Source: Caulobacter sp. B11
GTDB taxonomy: Bacteria; Pseudomonadota; Alphaproteobacteria; Caulobacterales; Caulobacteraceae
NCBI RefSeq assembly: GCF_002737765.1
Contig: NZ_PEGG01000138.1
Location: 1-7,563 of the forward strand
Reading direction: 5' to 3'
Length of the DNA: 7,563 nucleotides
In this document: in pieces, positions 1 through 6,759 of the stretch
Position numbering within the stretch: the stretch's first letter is position 1
How the letters are laid out: every line of letters starts with the position of its first letter
Notes under the pieces: model-generated
Told to the model about the DNA's origin: nothing
Database searches by the model: none
What the model saw: the letters and a program-made list of their open reading frames with translations, nothing else
Position numbers and translations under genes: made by a program

Positions 1-1
1 C

Positions 2-1213
2 CGTATCGCGGCCGAGGTCGGCACGCCGGTCTATGTCTATTCCCGCGCCACGCTGGAACGGCACTTCACGGTGTTCCGCGACGCCCTGGTCGACGCCGGG
101 GTGGTCGATCCCCTGGTCGCCTACGCGGTCAAGGCCAATTCCAACGTCGCTGTGCTCAAGGTGCTGGGCGACCTGGGCGCCGGGGCCGATACGGTGTCGG
201 AGGGCGAGGTGCGCCGCGCCCTGGCGGCTGGCATTCCGGGCGAGCGGATCGTGTTCTCGGGCGTCGGCAAGACCCGGGACGAGATCGCCTTCGCCCTGAA
301 GGCCGGCGTCGCCGAAATCAACGTCGAATCCGAGCCTGAGCTCAACGCCGTTGCCGCGGTCGCCGCCGAGCTTGGGGTCCGGGCCAAAGTGGCGTTCCGG
401 GTCAATCCCGACGTCGCGGCCGGCGGCCACGCCAAGATCGCCACCGGCAAGGCCGACAACAAGTTCGGGGTGTCGTTCGCCGAGGCCGCCCGCCTCTACG
501 CCAACGCCAGCAACAACCGCAACCTCGAACCGATCGGCGTGGCCTGCCACATCGGCAGCCAGATCACCGACCTGGCCCCGATGCGCCAGGCCTTCACGAA
601 GATGCGCGGCCTTGTCGAGCAGCTGCTGGGCGAAGGCCTTCACGTCGAACGGCTCGACCTCGGCGGCGGCCTGGGGGTGCCCTATTTCAACATGCCCGAA
701 CCGCCCTCGCCCGCCGATTTCGCGACCATGGTCGGCGAGGTCGTCAAGGGCCTGCCCGTCAAGCTGGCCTTCGAACCCGGTCGCGTGATCGCCGCCAATG
801 CCGGGGTTCTGCTGAGCCAGGTGATCCACGTGCACCAGCGGCCCGAGGGGCGGCGGTTCCTGGTGCTGGACGCGGCGATGAACGACCTGCTGCGCCCGGC
901 CATGTACGACGCCTTCCACGACATCCGACCGCTGGTTCCCCGCGCGGGCGAGGCCACGGCCTATGACGTGGTCGGTCCGATCTGCGAGACCGGCGACACC
1001 TTCACCCGCGATCGGCTCCTGCCGCCCCTGGAAGCCGGAGATTTGGTGGCCTTCATGTCGGCCGGCGCCTATGGCGCGGCCATGGCCAGCGAATACAACA
1101 CCCGCCCCCTGGTGCCCGAGGTGCTGGTCGACGGCGACCGTTTCGCCGTGATCCGCGCCCGGCCAAGCTACGACGAGATCCTGGCGCGAGATCTGATCCC
1201 GGCCTGGATCTAG
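2..1213 (+). CDS. lysA: Diaminopimelate decarboxylase (5' end cut off by window edge)
   Basis: This PLP enzyme catalyses the last step of lysine synthesis, meso-diaminopimelate to L-lysine plus CO2, in the cytoplasm. The reading frame is open from base 2, so the start lies outside the window. The 403 visible residues compare with about 420 for the family, so roughly 15-20 N-terminal residues are missing. The GTG at 71 is internal, because family sequence (GTPVYVYSRATLE) precedes it. Seen motifs of the alanine-racemase-like barrel: YAVKAN with the PLP lysine at 131-133; KFGVS near 460-475; HIGSQ at 548-562; the glycine-rich PLP-phosphate loop LDLGGGLG from 653; EPGR at 773-784. The C-terminal domain carries CETGD at 983-997, with the cysteine expected in the partner's active site, and SAGAYGAAMASEYN from 1058. 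No key residue is missing. Ornithine or arginine decarboxylases share the fold, but these motifs fit LysA best. Confidence 0.96.
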   Translation, partial: RIAAEVGTPVYVYSRATLERHFTVFRDALVDAGVVDPLVAYAVKANSNVAVLKVLGDLGAGADTVSEGEVRRALAAGIPGERIVFSGVGKTRDEIAFALKAGVAEINVESEPELNAVAAVAAELGVRAKVAFRVNPDVAAGGHAKIATGKADNKFGVSFAEAARLYANASNNRNLEPIGVACHIGSQITDLAPMRQAFTKMRGLVEQLLGEGLHVERLDLGGGLGVPYFNMPEPPSPADFATMVGEVVKGLPVKLAFEPGRVIAANAGVLLSQVIHVHQRPEGRRFLVLDAAMNDLLRPAMYDAFHDIRPLVPRAGEATAYDVVGPICETGDTFTRDRLLPPLEAGDLVAFMSAGAYGAAMASEYNTRPLVPEVLVDGDRFAVIRARPSYDEILARDLIPAWI

Positions 1214-1228
1214 GTATTCAACCGGATG

Positions 1229-1241
1229 CGACACCTTGTCG
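1229..1241 (+). terminator. Small hairpin after lysA, possible weak terminator
   Basis: A perfect 5-bp stem, CGACA-CCT-TGTCG, starts 15 nt after the lysA stop and is followed by TTCT rather than a real T-run. It is the only hairpin of note just after lysA. It is too short to be a convincing intrinsic terminator alone, so termination here may depend on Rho. Confidence 0.25.
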
Positions 1242-1332
1242 TTCTGTGCGGTTCCGTCACACGGGCTTAACCGTCTCCGCGCACCCTGCGGCAACCGGGC
1301 GGCGCTGTTGACGATCACGCTCGCCAACGGGT

Positions 1333-1336
1333 GGAG
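1333..1336 (+). promoter_or_regulatory. Ribosome binding site of the MCP gene
   Basis: GGAG lies 8 nt before the ATG at 1345, which supports that start. Further upstream in the same 131-bp gap are a TTGACG at 1308-1313, with no matching -10 box at the expected distance, and a TTAACC at 1267-1272 resembling half of a CtrA box. Neither is strong enough to call a promoter. Confidence 0.6.
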
Positions 1337-1344
1337 CGCGACTG

Positions 1345-2940
1345 ATGATCGAATTCGATACCATCGAGGCCCAGCGTCGGGTCGGCGGCCAACTGGTCCG
1401 CCTCTGTGTCGCGGGGATGGTCTTGCTGGTGCCGACGGCCTGCCTGTTCGCCGGCGGTCAGCTCGTGCCCCTGACGATCGGCGCCGCCCTGGCCGCCTGC
1501 CTCGCCTGGGGCGGCTACGCAATTTGGCGCGACAGCGCCGCCCAGCGGATCTCCACCGCGGTCGCGCTGGTGGCGCAGGTCAGCCTGTTCATCGCCGCCT
1601 TCGCCGGACATGGCTGGCAGGCCGACGCCCGGCTCGCCTATCTGGCGGCCCTGGCCCTGCTGGTGGCCTATGGCGACTGGCGCGTGGTGGCGGTCGGGGC
1701 GCTCAGCGTCATCATGATCGATCTCGGAGCCAGCCTGCTGGCGCCGCATAGCCTGATGCCTGGCGAGGTCAGCCTGCTGCGGCTGGCCTTCAACGCCGGC
1801 GTCACCGCGACCGCGGCCTGGTCGCTGATCTGGCTGACCGCAGGGGTCTCGCGACTGTTCGTCACCGTCAATGCACGGACCGACAAGGCCCTGGATGCGG
1901 CGAGCCGCGCCGACACCGCCAACGCCGCCGCCATCGCTGAACGCGCGGCGCGCGATGCGGCCAATGCCGAGCAATCGGCCCAGAAGGCCGCCCTGGAAGC
2001 CGAACAGACCCTGGTCGTCGAGCATCTCGCCGCGGCACTCGCCCGGCTGTCGGCCGGCGATCTGACCTGGCGCCTGAACCAGACCTTCGCGACGCGCTAT
2101 GAACCCCTGCGCCTGGACTTCAACGGCGCCATGGGCCGCCTGCAGGCCGCCATGGGCGAGATCTCCCATAACGCCGCCAGCATGTCGGCCGGGGTCGCCG
2201 ACATGAGCCGCGCGTCGGACGAACTGGCCCGCCGCACCGAGCAGCAGGCCGCCGCCCTGGTCCAGACCGCCACCGCCCTGGGGCAGATCACCGCCGCCGT
2301 GCAACAGACCGCCGAGAGCGCCCGTCAGGCCAATAGCGCCGCCGCCGGCGCCCGACAGGAGGCCGAGCGCTCTGATCCGGTGGTCACCGAGGCCGTCGAG
2401 GCCATGACCCTGATCGAGACCTCATCCGGCCAGATCGGCAAGATCATTGGGGTGATCGACGAGATCGCCTTCCAGACCAACCTGCTGGCCCTGAACGCCG
2501 GGGTCGAGGCGGCCCGGGCCGGCGACGCCGGTCGCGGCTTCGCCGTGGTGGCCCAGGAGGTGCGCGCCCTGGCCCAGCGCTCGGCCGACGCGGCCCGCGA
2601 GATCAAGGTGCTGATCCAGGTTTCCGGCGATCAGGTGGGGGCCGGGGTCGAGCGGGTCGGTCGAACTCGCGAAGCCCTGCAGCGCATCGTCGCCCGGGTG
2701 GCCGAGATCGACGCCAAGGTGACCATGATCGCCGCCTCGGCGCGCGAGCAGGCCCAGGGCCTGGGCGAGGTCAACACCACGATGGGCGAGATGGACCGGG
2801 TCGTGCAGCAGAACGCGGCCATGGTCGAGGAGACCACCGCCGCCGCTCATGCCTTGAAGGGCGAGTCCCAGGAACTGACGGCGAGGGTCGACCTGTTCGA
2901 CATCGGCCGGACGCGAGGAGCCCGGGCGCGGGCGGCCTGA
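1345..2940 (+). CDS. Methyl-accepting chemotaxis protein, polytopic N-terminus
   Basis: A chemoreceptor of 531 residues that should act in the inner membrane with CheA and CheW to control flagellar rotation. Residues about 16-170 hold roughly six hydrophobic segments with only short loops and no periplasmic ligand-binding domain. An alanine-rich, likely coiled-coil stretch (about 175-225) and a HAMP-like segment (about 226-275, with RLSAGDL) follow. The cytoplasmic signalling domain covers about 285-515. Its hairpin tip is intact from E373 ([19 protein letters not shown], then [15 protein letters not shown]), so coupling to CheA/CheW looks possible. The protein ends RARAA, with no NWETF-like tether for CheR/CheB. 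A GGAG 8 nt upstream supports the ATG. The stimulus cannot be read from sequence; the membrane-embedded input suggests a membrane or energy-state signal, which is inference. The gene stands alone, not in a che cluster, and is convergent with hpt. Confidence 0.93.
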   Translation: MIEFDTIEAQRRVGGQLVRLCVAGMVLLVPTACLFAGGQLVPLTIGAALAACLAWGGYAIWRDSAAQRISTAVALVAQVSLFIAAFAGHGWQADARLAYLAALALLVAYGDWRVVAVGALSVIMIDLGASLLAPHSLMPGEVSLLRLAFNAGVTATAAWSLIWLTAGVSRLFVTVNARTDKALDAASRADTANAAAIAERAARDAANAEQSAQKAALEAEQTLVVEHLAAALARLSAGDLTWRLNQTFATRYEPLRLDFNGAMGRLQAAMGEISHNAASMSAGVADMSRASDELARRTEQQAAALVQTATALGQITAAVQQTAESARQANSAAAGARQEAERSDPVVTEAVEAMTLIETSSGQIGKIIGVIDEIAFQTNLLALNAGVEAARAGDAGRGFAVVAQEVRALAQRSADAAREIKVLIQVSGDQVGAGVERVGRTREALQRIVARVAEIDAKVTMIAASAREQAQGLGEVNTTMGEMDRVVQQNAAMVEETTAAAHALKGESQELTARVDLFDIGRTRGARARAA

Positions 2941-2947
2941 TGCCGCC
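2931..2947. terminator. Stem-loop over the MCP stop codon
   Basis: A perfect 6-bp GC-only inverted repeat, GGCGGC-ctgat-GCCGCC, has the MCP stop codon TGA (2938-2940) in its loop. No T-run follows on either strand, so it is not a classical intrinsic terminator. It may help end transcription or protect the 3' end of the MCP message. It is one of a pair with the hairpin at 2954-2970. Confidence 0.4.
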
Positions 2948-2953
2948 GTCCGC

Positions 2954-2970
2954 CGATGGCTAGTCCATCG
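2954..2970. terminator. Stem-loop over the hpt stop codon
   Basis: A perfect 6-bp inverted repeat, CGATGG-ctagt-CCATCG, has the complement of the hpt stop (CTA, 2960-2962) in its loop. It lies 6 bp from the hairpin over the MCP stop, within a 19-bp convergent junction. There is no T-run. It could form in transcripts from either strand and may act as a bidirectional 3'-end element. Confidence 0.4.
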
Positions 2971-3490
2971 CCCCGACATAGGGCAGGCCGCGGCTCTTGC
3001 CTTCGTCATCAAGGCCATAACCGACCAGATAGCGGGCCGGCGCTTCCCAGGCCACAAAGTCGGGCGTGATCGGGCGCGGCTTGGGCCAGGGCTTGCGAGC
3101 GAAGACGGCGGTCAGAACGTCGCTGGCCCCGGCGTCCTTGACCAGACGGGCGGCCTCGCTCAGCGACAGGCCGGTGTCTAGAACATCGTCGACGATCAGG
3201 GCGCGTCGCCCGACCAGGGGGCGCTGCAGATCGGCGCGTACTTCGCAGCGGCCCGAACTCTTGCGCTCATCGTGATAGGAGGCCAGCCAAAGGGCGTCGA
3301 AGCGAACATTGCGCCCGGCGCGCCACAGGGCCCGGGTCAGATCGGCGGCGAACCACAGCCCGCCGGTCAGCAGGCAGACCACCACGGTGTCGTCGTCGAT
3401 CCGCGGCGCGATCTGCAGGGCCAGGGCCTCGACCCGCTCGGCAATCTCCTGTTGGGAGACCAGCACTTCGGGGGCGGTTGCATCGGTCAT
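2960..3490 (-). CDS. hpt: Hypoxanthine phosphoribosyltransferase
   Basis: A cytoplasmic purine-salvage enzyme that joins hypoxanthine or guanine to PRPP to give IMP or GMP. Its 176 residues match the usual 170-185. The PRPP loop is ALIVDDVLDTGLS at 97-109. It reads D101-D102 where most relatives have Glu-Asp, and D105 takes the place of the catalytic aspartate. SYHDERKSSG (71-80) is the flexible loop that closes over the active site. K133 fits the purine-contacting lysine, F145 the stacking aromatic, and YGLDDE (158-163) the late metal-binding aspartate. The C-terminus, RGLPYVGAMD, is typical. It starts 15 nt after the zitP-like gene with no clear Shine-Dalgarno, so it is probably co-transcribed with and translated after that gene. 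Xanthine preference cannot be excluded by eye. Confidence 0.92.
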   Translation of the reverse strand: MTDATAPEVLVSQQEIAERVEALALQIAPRIDDDTVVVCLLTGGLWFAADLTRALWRAGRNVRFDALWLASYHDERKSSGRCEVRADLQRPLVGRRALIVDDVLDTGLSLSEAARLVKDAGASDVLTAVFARKPWPKPRPITPDFVAWEAPARYLVGYGLDDEGKSRGLPYVGAMD

Positions 3491-3505
3491 TTCAGGGTTC
3501 TTGAT

Positions 3506-4453
3506 TCAGTGGTGCTCGGCGGGAGCCGGAGCGTGCGCTCCGGTCTCATGAGCGGGGGCCTCGTGTCCAGCCCCTTCGACCGGTTGGGCGGCCGTTTCGG
3601 ACGCGTGCGGATCGGGGGCATGGGCCTCGACGGCGCCGCGCAATTCGGGATCCTGCGCCACCGGCTTGGCCGGCGCATGCAGGGCGGTCTTGGCGCCCTT
3701 GCCGGCCCCGTGCTCGAGGGCGAAGCCGACTTCCAGGTCCTTGGCCGTCGACGGCGGATCCACCAGGGTGATCGAAAAGTGGCGCGTCTGGCTGGGCGGG
3801 ATCACCGGATCGGGCGCGATGGCGATCTTGCCGGCGACGCGCTTGTTCTTGGCGTTCAGCAGGCTGATCCGCAGCGGCGGCGCGGTGACGGCGTGGTCGG
3901 TGACGTTGCGGATCACGCCGGTGATGATCAGGACGGCATGGCCGCCTTCCAGGCTCGGCTGGGCCTTGAGACTGTCCTTATCGACCACGAGGCCGACCGT
4001 GTTCACATCGAGACCGACCATGGCGTAGGCCCCGGCGGTCTTGGGCCACAGACGAGCGACGTCGAGACGCAGGGCGCCGGCCGCGACCAGCACGATCGCC
4101 ATGGCGGCGGCCATGCCGCCCCAGACGATGCCGGTGGCCTTGGCTTCCTTGAGGCGACGCTCAGCGTCGGCCCGGGCCCGGAACACCTTGGGCAGTTCCT
4201 CGCCAGGCAGGGCGCTGACCGGGGGTTCGGCGTCGAGGTCGGAGGAGGCCGGCGCGGCGGGCTCAACGGCCGCGATGGCGGGCTCGGCGGCCAGCACCGA
4301 GTCCGAGGGTTCATCGAACAGATCGACGGCGTCCTCGTTGCGCGCGGTCCAGCGGGCTCCGCAGGAGGCGCAGCGAACCACACGACCCTGCGGTCCGACC
4401 TTGGAGTCATCAACGAAATAGCTGCTAGCGCACTCTGGGCAGGTCAGTATCAT
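3506..4453 (-). CDS. zitP: ZitP-like MJ0042 zinc-finger / DUF3426 membrane protein
   Basis: A predicted 315-residue bitopic membrane protein. An N-terminal MJ0042 zinc finger has four cysteines, TCPEC (C5, C8) and RCASC (C28, C31), followed by the tryptophan W35. An acidic Ala/Pro-rich linker covers about 40-90, a charged stretch 91-106 and one membrane segment 108-128. A DUF3426-type domain follows at about 142-247, with the pattern ITGVIRNVTD, then a low-complexity histidine-rich tail (249-315). The architecture matches Caulobacter ZitP as I remember it: a bipolar protein whose finger binds the pole organiser PopZ, with W35 important, and which affects pilus biogenesis and motility with CpaM. 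That role is known for ZitP and inferred here. I chose the ATG at 4453 because the finger begins directly after it (MILTCPEC); an upstream start at 4534 would overlap ftsE. No Shine-Dalgarno is well placed. It is followed by hpt at 15 nt and diverges from ftsE. A generic MJ0042 protein is the alternative. Confidence 0.78.
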   Translation of the reverse strand: MILTCPECASSYFVDDSKVGPQGRVVRCASCGARWTARNEDAVDLFDEPSDSVLAAEPAIAAVEPAAPASSDLDAEPPVSALPGEELPKVFRARADAERRLKEAKATGIVWGGMAAAMAIVLVAAGALRLDVARLWPKTAGAYAMVGLDVNTVGLVVDKDSLKAQPSLEGGHAVLIITGVIRNVTDHAVTAPPLRISLLNAKNKRVAGKIAIAPDPVIPPSQTRHFSITLVDPPSTAKDLEVGFALEHGAGKGAKTALHAPAKPVAQDPELRGAVEAHAPDPHASETAAQPVEGAGHEAPAHETGAHAPAPAEHH

Positions 4454-4500
4454 GGCCGCGAATCGGACGCTCCCCGCTCCTGCTAACGAGGTCGCCGATT
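4454..4500. promoter_or_regulatory. Divergent zitP / ftsE control region
   Basis: These 47 bases separate the zitP-like start from the ftsE start, so both promoters must lie here or reach into the flanking genes. It contains a GAATC at 4460-4464, which matches the CcrM methylation site GANTC of Caulobacterales, and GCTAAC at 4482-4487, which resembles the start of a Caulobacter -10 box (GCTANAWC) but without a good -35. No full CtrA site (TTAA-N7-TTAA) is present. Confidence 0.4.
4488..4491 (+). promoter_or_regulatory. Ribosome binding site deciding the ftsE start
   Basis: GAGG lies 9 nt before the TTG at 4501 but 18 nt before the in-frame ATG at 4510. The spacing favours the TTG. The ATG would have no visible ribosome binding site. 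Confidence 0.45.
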
Positions 4501-5247
4501 TTGTCACCCATGTCCAGAAACCCTGACGACACACCCGTGCGCATCGACGAAGATCTGGACGCTGACGCCGTCCCCGTCGTCCGCTTCGAAGGAGTGTCGA
4601 TGCGGTACGGACGAGGGCCGGAAACCCTAAGCGATCTCTCCTTGTCTCTACAGGCAGGGTCTTTCCATTTCCTCACCGGCGCCTCGGGCGCCGGCAAGAG
4701 TTCCCTACTCAAGCTGATATATCTGGCGCACCGTGCGTCACGGGGTCGCGTGCAGCTGTTTGGCCGCGATATCAGCCTGGTGCCGCCGGCCGACCTGCCG
4801 TTCCTGCGTCGCCGCATCGGGGTGGTTTTCCAGGATTTCCGGCTGCTGGAGCACCTGTCGGTGTTCGACAACGCCGCCCTGCCGCTGAGGATCGCCGGCC
4901 GCAAGCCCGCGACCTATCGCGACGACGTGGCAGAGCTGCTGCAGTGGGTGGGTCTGGGCGATCGCATGCACGCCCTGCCCGCCACCCTGTCGGGCGGCGA
5001 GAAGCAGCGCCTGGCCATCGCCCGGGCCGTGGTCGACCGCCCCGACGTGCTGCTGGCCGACGAGCCGACCGGCAATGTCGACCCCGCCATGTCGCTGCGG
5101 CTGCTACGCCTGTTCGTCGAGCTCAATCGCCTGGGCACGACGGTGCTGATCGCCACCCATGACGAGGACCTGGTGGCGCGCGCCGGTCGCCCAACCCTGC
5201 ATCTGGACCACGGACGGCTGTTGGACCCGGGGCAGATCGATGAGTGA
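4501..5247 (+). CDS. ftsE: Cell division ATP-binding protein FtsE
   Basis: The ATPase half of the FtsEX complex, which acts at the inner face of the membrane at the division site and drives FtsX to activate cell-wall hydrolysis. All ABC signatures are present (numbered from the TTG): Walker A GASGAGKSS with K66; Q-loop Q111 in VVFQDF; signature LSGGEKQR at 163-170; Walker B VLLADE at 183-188 with catalytic E188; the FtsE-like DEPTGNVD; and switch H220 in ATHD. The length is 248 residues against about 220 for E. coli FtsE. The excess is an acidic N-terminal extension of about 24 residues before VVRFEGVSMRYG. The start is uncertain: TTG at 4501 has GAGG at 9 nt, ATG at 4510 gives 245 residues, and GTG at 4537 is also in frame. 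The 3' end overlaps ftsX by 8 nt. A LolD-type ATPase is unlikely given the FtsX partner. Confidence 0.93.
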   Translation: MSPMSRNPDDTPVRIDEDLDADAVPVVRFEGVSMRYGRGPETLSDLSLSLQAGSFHFLTGASGAGKSSLLKLIYLAHRASRGRVQLFGRDISLVPPADLPFLRRRIGVVFQDFRLLEHLSVFDNAALPLRIAGRKPATYRDDVAELLQWVGLGDRMHALPATLSGGEKQRLAIARAVVDRPDVLLADEPTGNVDPAMSLRLLRLFVELNRLGTTVLIATHDEDLVARAGRPTLHLDHGRLLDPGQIDE

Positions 5248-6133
5248 AACCTTCGCCGTCGCCCGCTGGAAGCCCGGCCCCTTGCTGCCGCCGCGCGATG
5301 CGCGCGACGGGTCGCTGGTCTTCGTCATCGCCGTGCTGTGCTTCCTGGCCTGCCTGACCGCCCTGGCGGCCCTGGCGGCCAATCGCGCCGCCGAGGGCTG
5401 GTCCGCCCAATTGACCGACTCCGCCACGGTTGTGGTCCGGGCCCGTCCCGGTGAAACGCCCGACAGCGCCGCCGCCCGCGCCGCCGAGACCCTGTCGGGC
5501 GTCAAGGGTGTGACCGAGGCCCGGGCCCTGGACCGCGCCAAGGCCGAGGCTCTGCTCGAGCCCTGGATCGGGCGCGACGCCCTGGTCGAGGACCTGCCCA
5601 CCCCGCGCCTAGTGACGCTGGACCTCGATCCCAAGGCTCCCGCCAAGGCCGAGGCCCTGGTCGCGGCCCTCAAGGAGGCCAATGTCGATGCGGTGGTCGA
5701 CGACCATAGCCGCTGGATCGGCGACATCGAGCGCGCCGCGCGCCTGGCCCGGTTCGCCGCCGCCGGGGTTTTCGCCCTGATCGCCGCCGCGACCGCCGCC
5801 GTCATCACCTTCGCCACCCGGGCCGGCCTGGCCGCCCGACGCGATGTGATCGAGGTGCTGCATCTGTCCGGGGCCGAAGCGGGCTTCATCGCGGGGCTGT
5901 TCCAGAACCGGTTCGCCGCCATGGCCGCCATCGCCGGCTTGCTGGGCGGGGCCAGCGCGGCCATGATCGGGGCGGCGGCGCGGCTCATGGGGGGCGGCCA
6001 GGGACTGACGCCGGTCCTGCCGCTGGCCTGGACCGACCTGCTCGCGCCGCTGCCCTGTCCCCTGGCGGCGGCCCTGGTGGCCGGGATCGCGGCGCGCGGC
6101 GCGGCCCTGCGCCTGTTGAGAGACATGCCATGA
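5240..6133 (+). CDS. ftsX: Cell division protein FtsX
   Basis: The membrane half of FtsEX, 297 residues. A cytoplasmic N-terminus (1-24) precedes TM1 (about 25-47). A periplasmic domain (about 48-168) contains EDLPTPRLVTLDL, similar to the conserved LPxP region of FtsX, and is where hydrolase activators bind in studied species. TM2 is about 171-193. The cytoplasmic RDVIEVLHLSGA (201-212) matches the family's E-I/V-L-x-L-x-GA element. TM3 (about 222-247) and TM4 (about 265-289) complete the four-helix plan. I chose the ATG at 5240, which overlaps the ftsE end by 8 nt and has GGGG 7 nt upstream. Earlier in-frame starts would only translate ftsE sequence in a second frame. The 3' end overlaps the next gene as ATGA, so the chain of coupled genes continues. 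Confidence 0.9.
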   Translation: MSETFAVARWKPGPLLPPRDARDGSLVFVIAVLCFLACLTALAALAANRAAEGWSAQLTDSATVVVRARPGETPDSAAARAAETLSGVKGVTEARALDRAKAEALLEPWIGRDALVEDLPTPRLVTLDLDPKAPAKAEALVAALKEANVDAVVDDHSRWIGDIERAARLARFAAAGVFALIAAATAAVITFATRAGLAARRDVIEVLHLSGAEAGFIAGLFQNRFAAMAAIAGLLGGASAAMIGAAARLMGGGQGLTPVLPLAWTDLLAPLPCPLAAALVAGIAARGAALRLLRDMP

Positions 6134-6759
6134 AGAGCCTTGCCGCCCTGCTGATCGTCGCGATGATCTGGACCGTCGGCCTGTTGGCCTTCGGCGGCCG
6201 GGTCGACCATTCGACGCCCGCCGCCGACCCGCCCGTCGCCGACGGCGTCGTGGTCCTGACCGGAGCGTCCAACATCCGGCTGGAGACCGCCACCAAGCTG
6301 CTCGAGGCCGGCAAGGGCAAGCGCCTGCTGATCTCGGGCGTCAATCCGGAGGCGACGCGCGAGGACGTACTGGACGTGACCAAGGCCGTGCGGCCGATCT
6401 ATGCCTGCTGCGTCGACCTGGGCTATGACGCCGCCAACACCGTGGGCAACGCCAAGGAAACCGCCCAATGGGCCAAGGCCAAGGGCTATGACAGCCTGAT
6501 CGTCGTCACCGCCGACTATCACATGCCGCGCGCGATGCTGGAGCTTCGCGCCGCCATGCCCGAGGCCCGGCTCTATCCCTATCCCGTCGTGACCGAGAGC
6601 CTGAACGCCCGCCGCTGGTGGCGCGGCCCCAACAGCGCCCGGCGGATGATCGTTGAATATTGCAAGTACCTGGCGATTCTGGGCCGCGAGTCGTTCCTGA
6701 AGCTGGGCCCGAAAGACAAGGCCGCCGCCCCGGCGGAGGCCGAGAGGACAGCATCTTGA
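6130..6759 (+). CDS. YdcF/SanA-like DUF218 envelope protein
   Basis: A 209-residue protein with an N-terminal membrane anchor or uncleaved signal (about 5-22) and a DUF218 domain (about 38-175), which should face the periplasm. Seen family motifs: DGVVVLTGASNIRLETA near 38-54; LLISGVNPEATRED near 66-79; NTVGNAKETAQWAKAKGY at 103-120; VVTADYHMPRA at 125-135. These match the glycine-containing GNAxE form common in alphaproteobacteria rather than the enterobacterial ENA form. Related proteins (SanA, ElyC, YdcF in E. coli) are tied to envelope integrity and undecaprenyl-carrier metabolism, but the reaction is not established, so no symbol is given. The ATG overlaps the ftsX stop by 4 nt, with GAGAG 7 nt upstream. 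The stop overlaps the plsC TTG by 4 nt. The C-terminal 20 residues are a charged Ala-rich tail. Confidence 0.85.
   Translation: MKSLAALLIVAMIWTVGLLAFGGRVDHSTPAADPPVADGVVVLTGASNIRLETATKLLEAGKGKRLLISGVNPEATREDVLDVTKAVRPIYACCVDLGYDAANTVGNAKETAQWAKAKGYDSLIVVTADYHMPRAMLELRAAMPEARLYPYPVVTESLNARRWWRGPNSARRMIVEYCKYLAILGRESFLKLGPKDKAAAPAEAERTAS
6742..6748 (+). promoter_or_regulatory. Ribosome binding site of plsC
   Basis: GAGAGGA ends 7 nt before the TTG at 6756. This supports that unusual start codon and a TTGA overlap with the preceding stop. Confidence 0.6.

Noticed and set aside
983..997. CETGD in LysA instead of the commoner CESGD
   Set aside because: Serine to threonine is a conservative change and the cysteine and aspartate are kept, so nothing functional is implied.
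1308..1336. TTGACG as a -35 box for the MCP gene
   Set aside because: No -10 element lies at the right distance, and such a promoter would overlap the ribosome binding site.
1315..2304. A 329-codon open frame on the - strand opposite the MCP gene
   Set aside because: It is a Gly/Gln/Asp-rich shadow of the MCP coding frame, with no motif of its own.
3272..4486. A 404-codon open frame on the + strand opposite hpt and the zitP-like gene
   Set aside because: It is antisense to two well-supported genes, its Gly/Arg/Asp/Gln-rich translation is typical of GC-rich shadow frames, and it shows no domain or ribosome binding site.
4453..4534. Longer start for the zitP-like protein at 4534
   Set aside because: The extra 27 residues lack family character and would overlap the divergent ftsE coding region; the zinc finger begins right after the ATG at 4453.
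5104..6522. A 472-codon open frame on the - strand opposite ftsX and the ydcF-like gene
   Set aside because: It is low-complexity Ala/Arg/Ser-rich translation antisense to recognisable genes, which is an effect of high GC at third codon positions.
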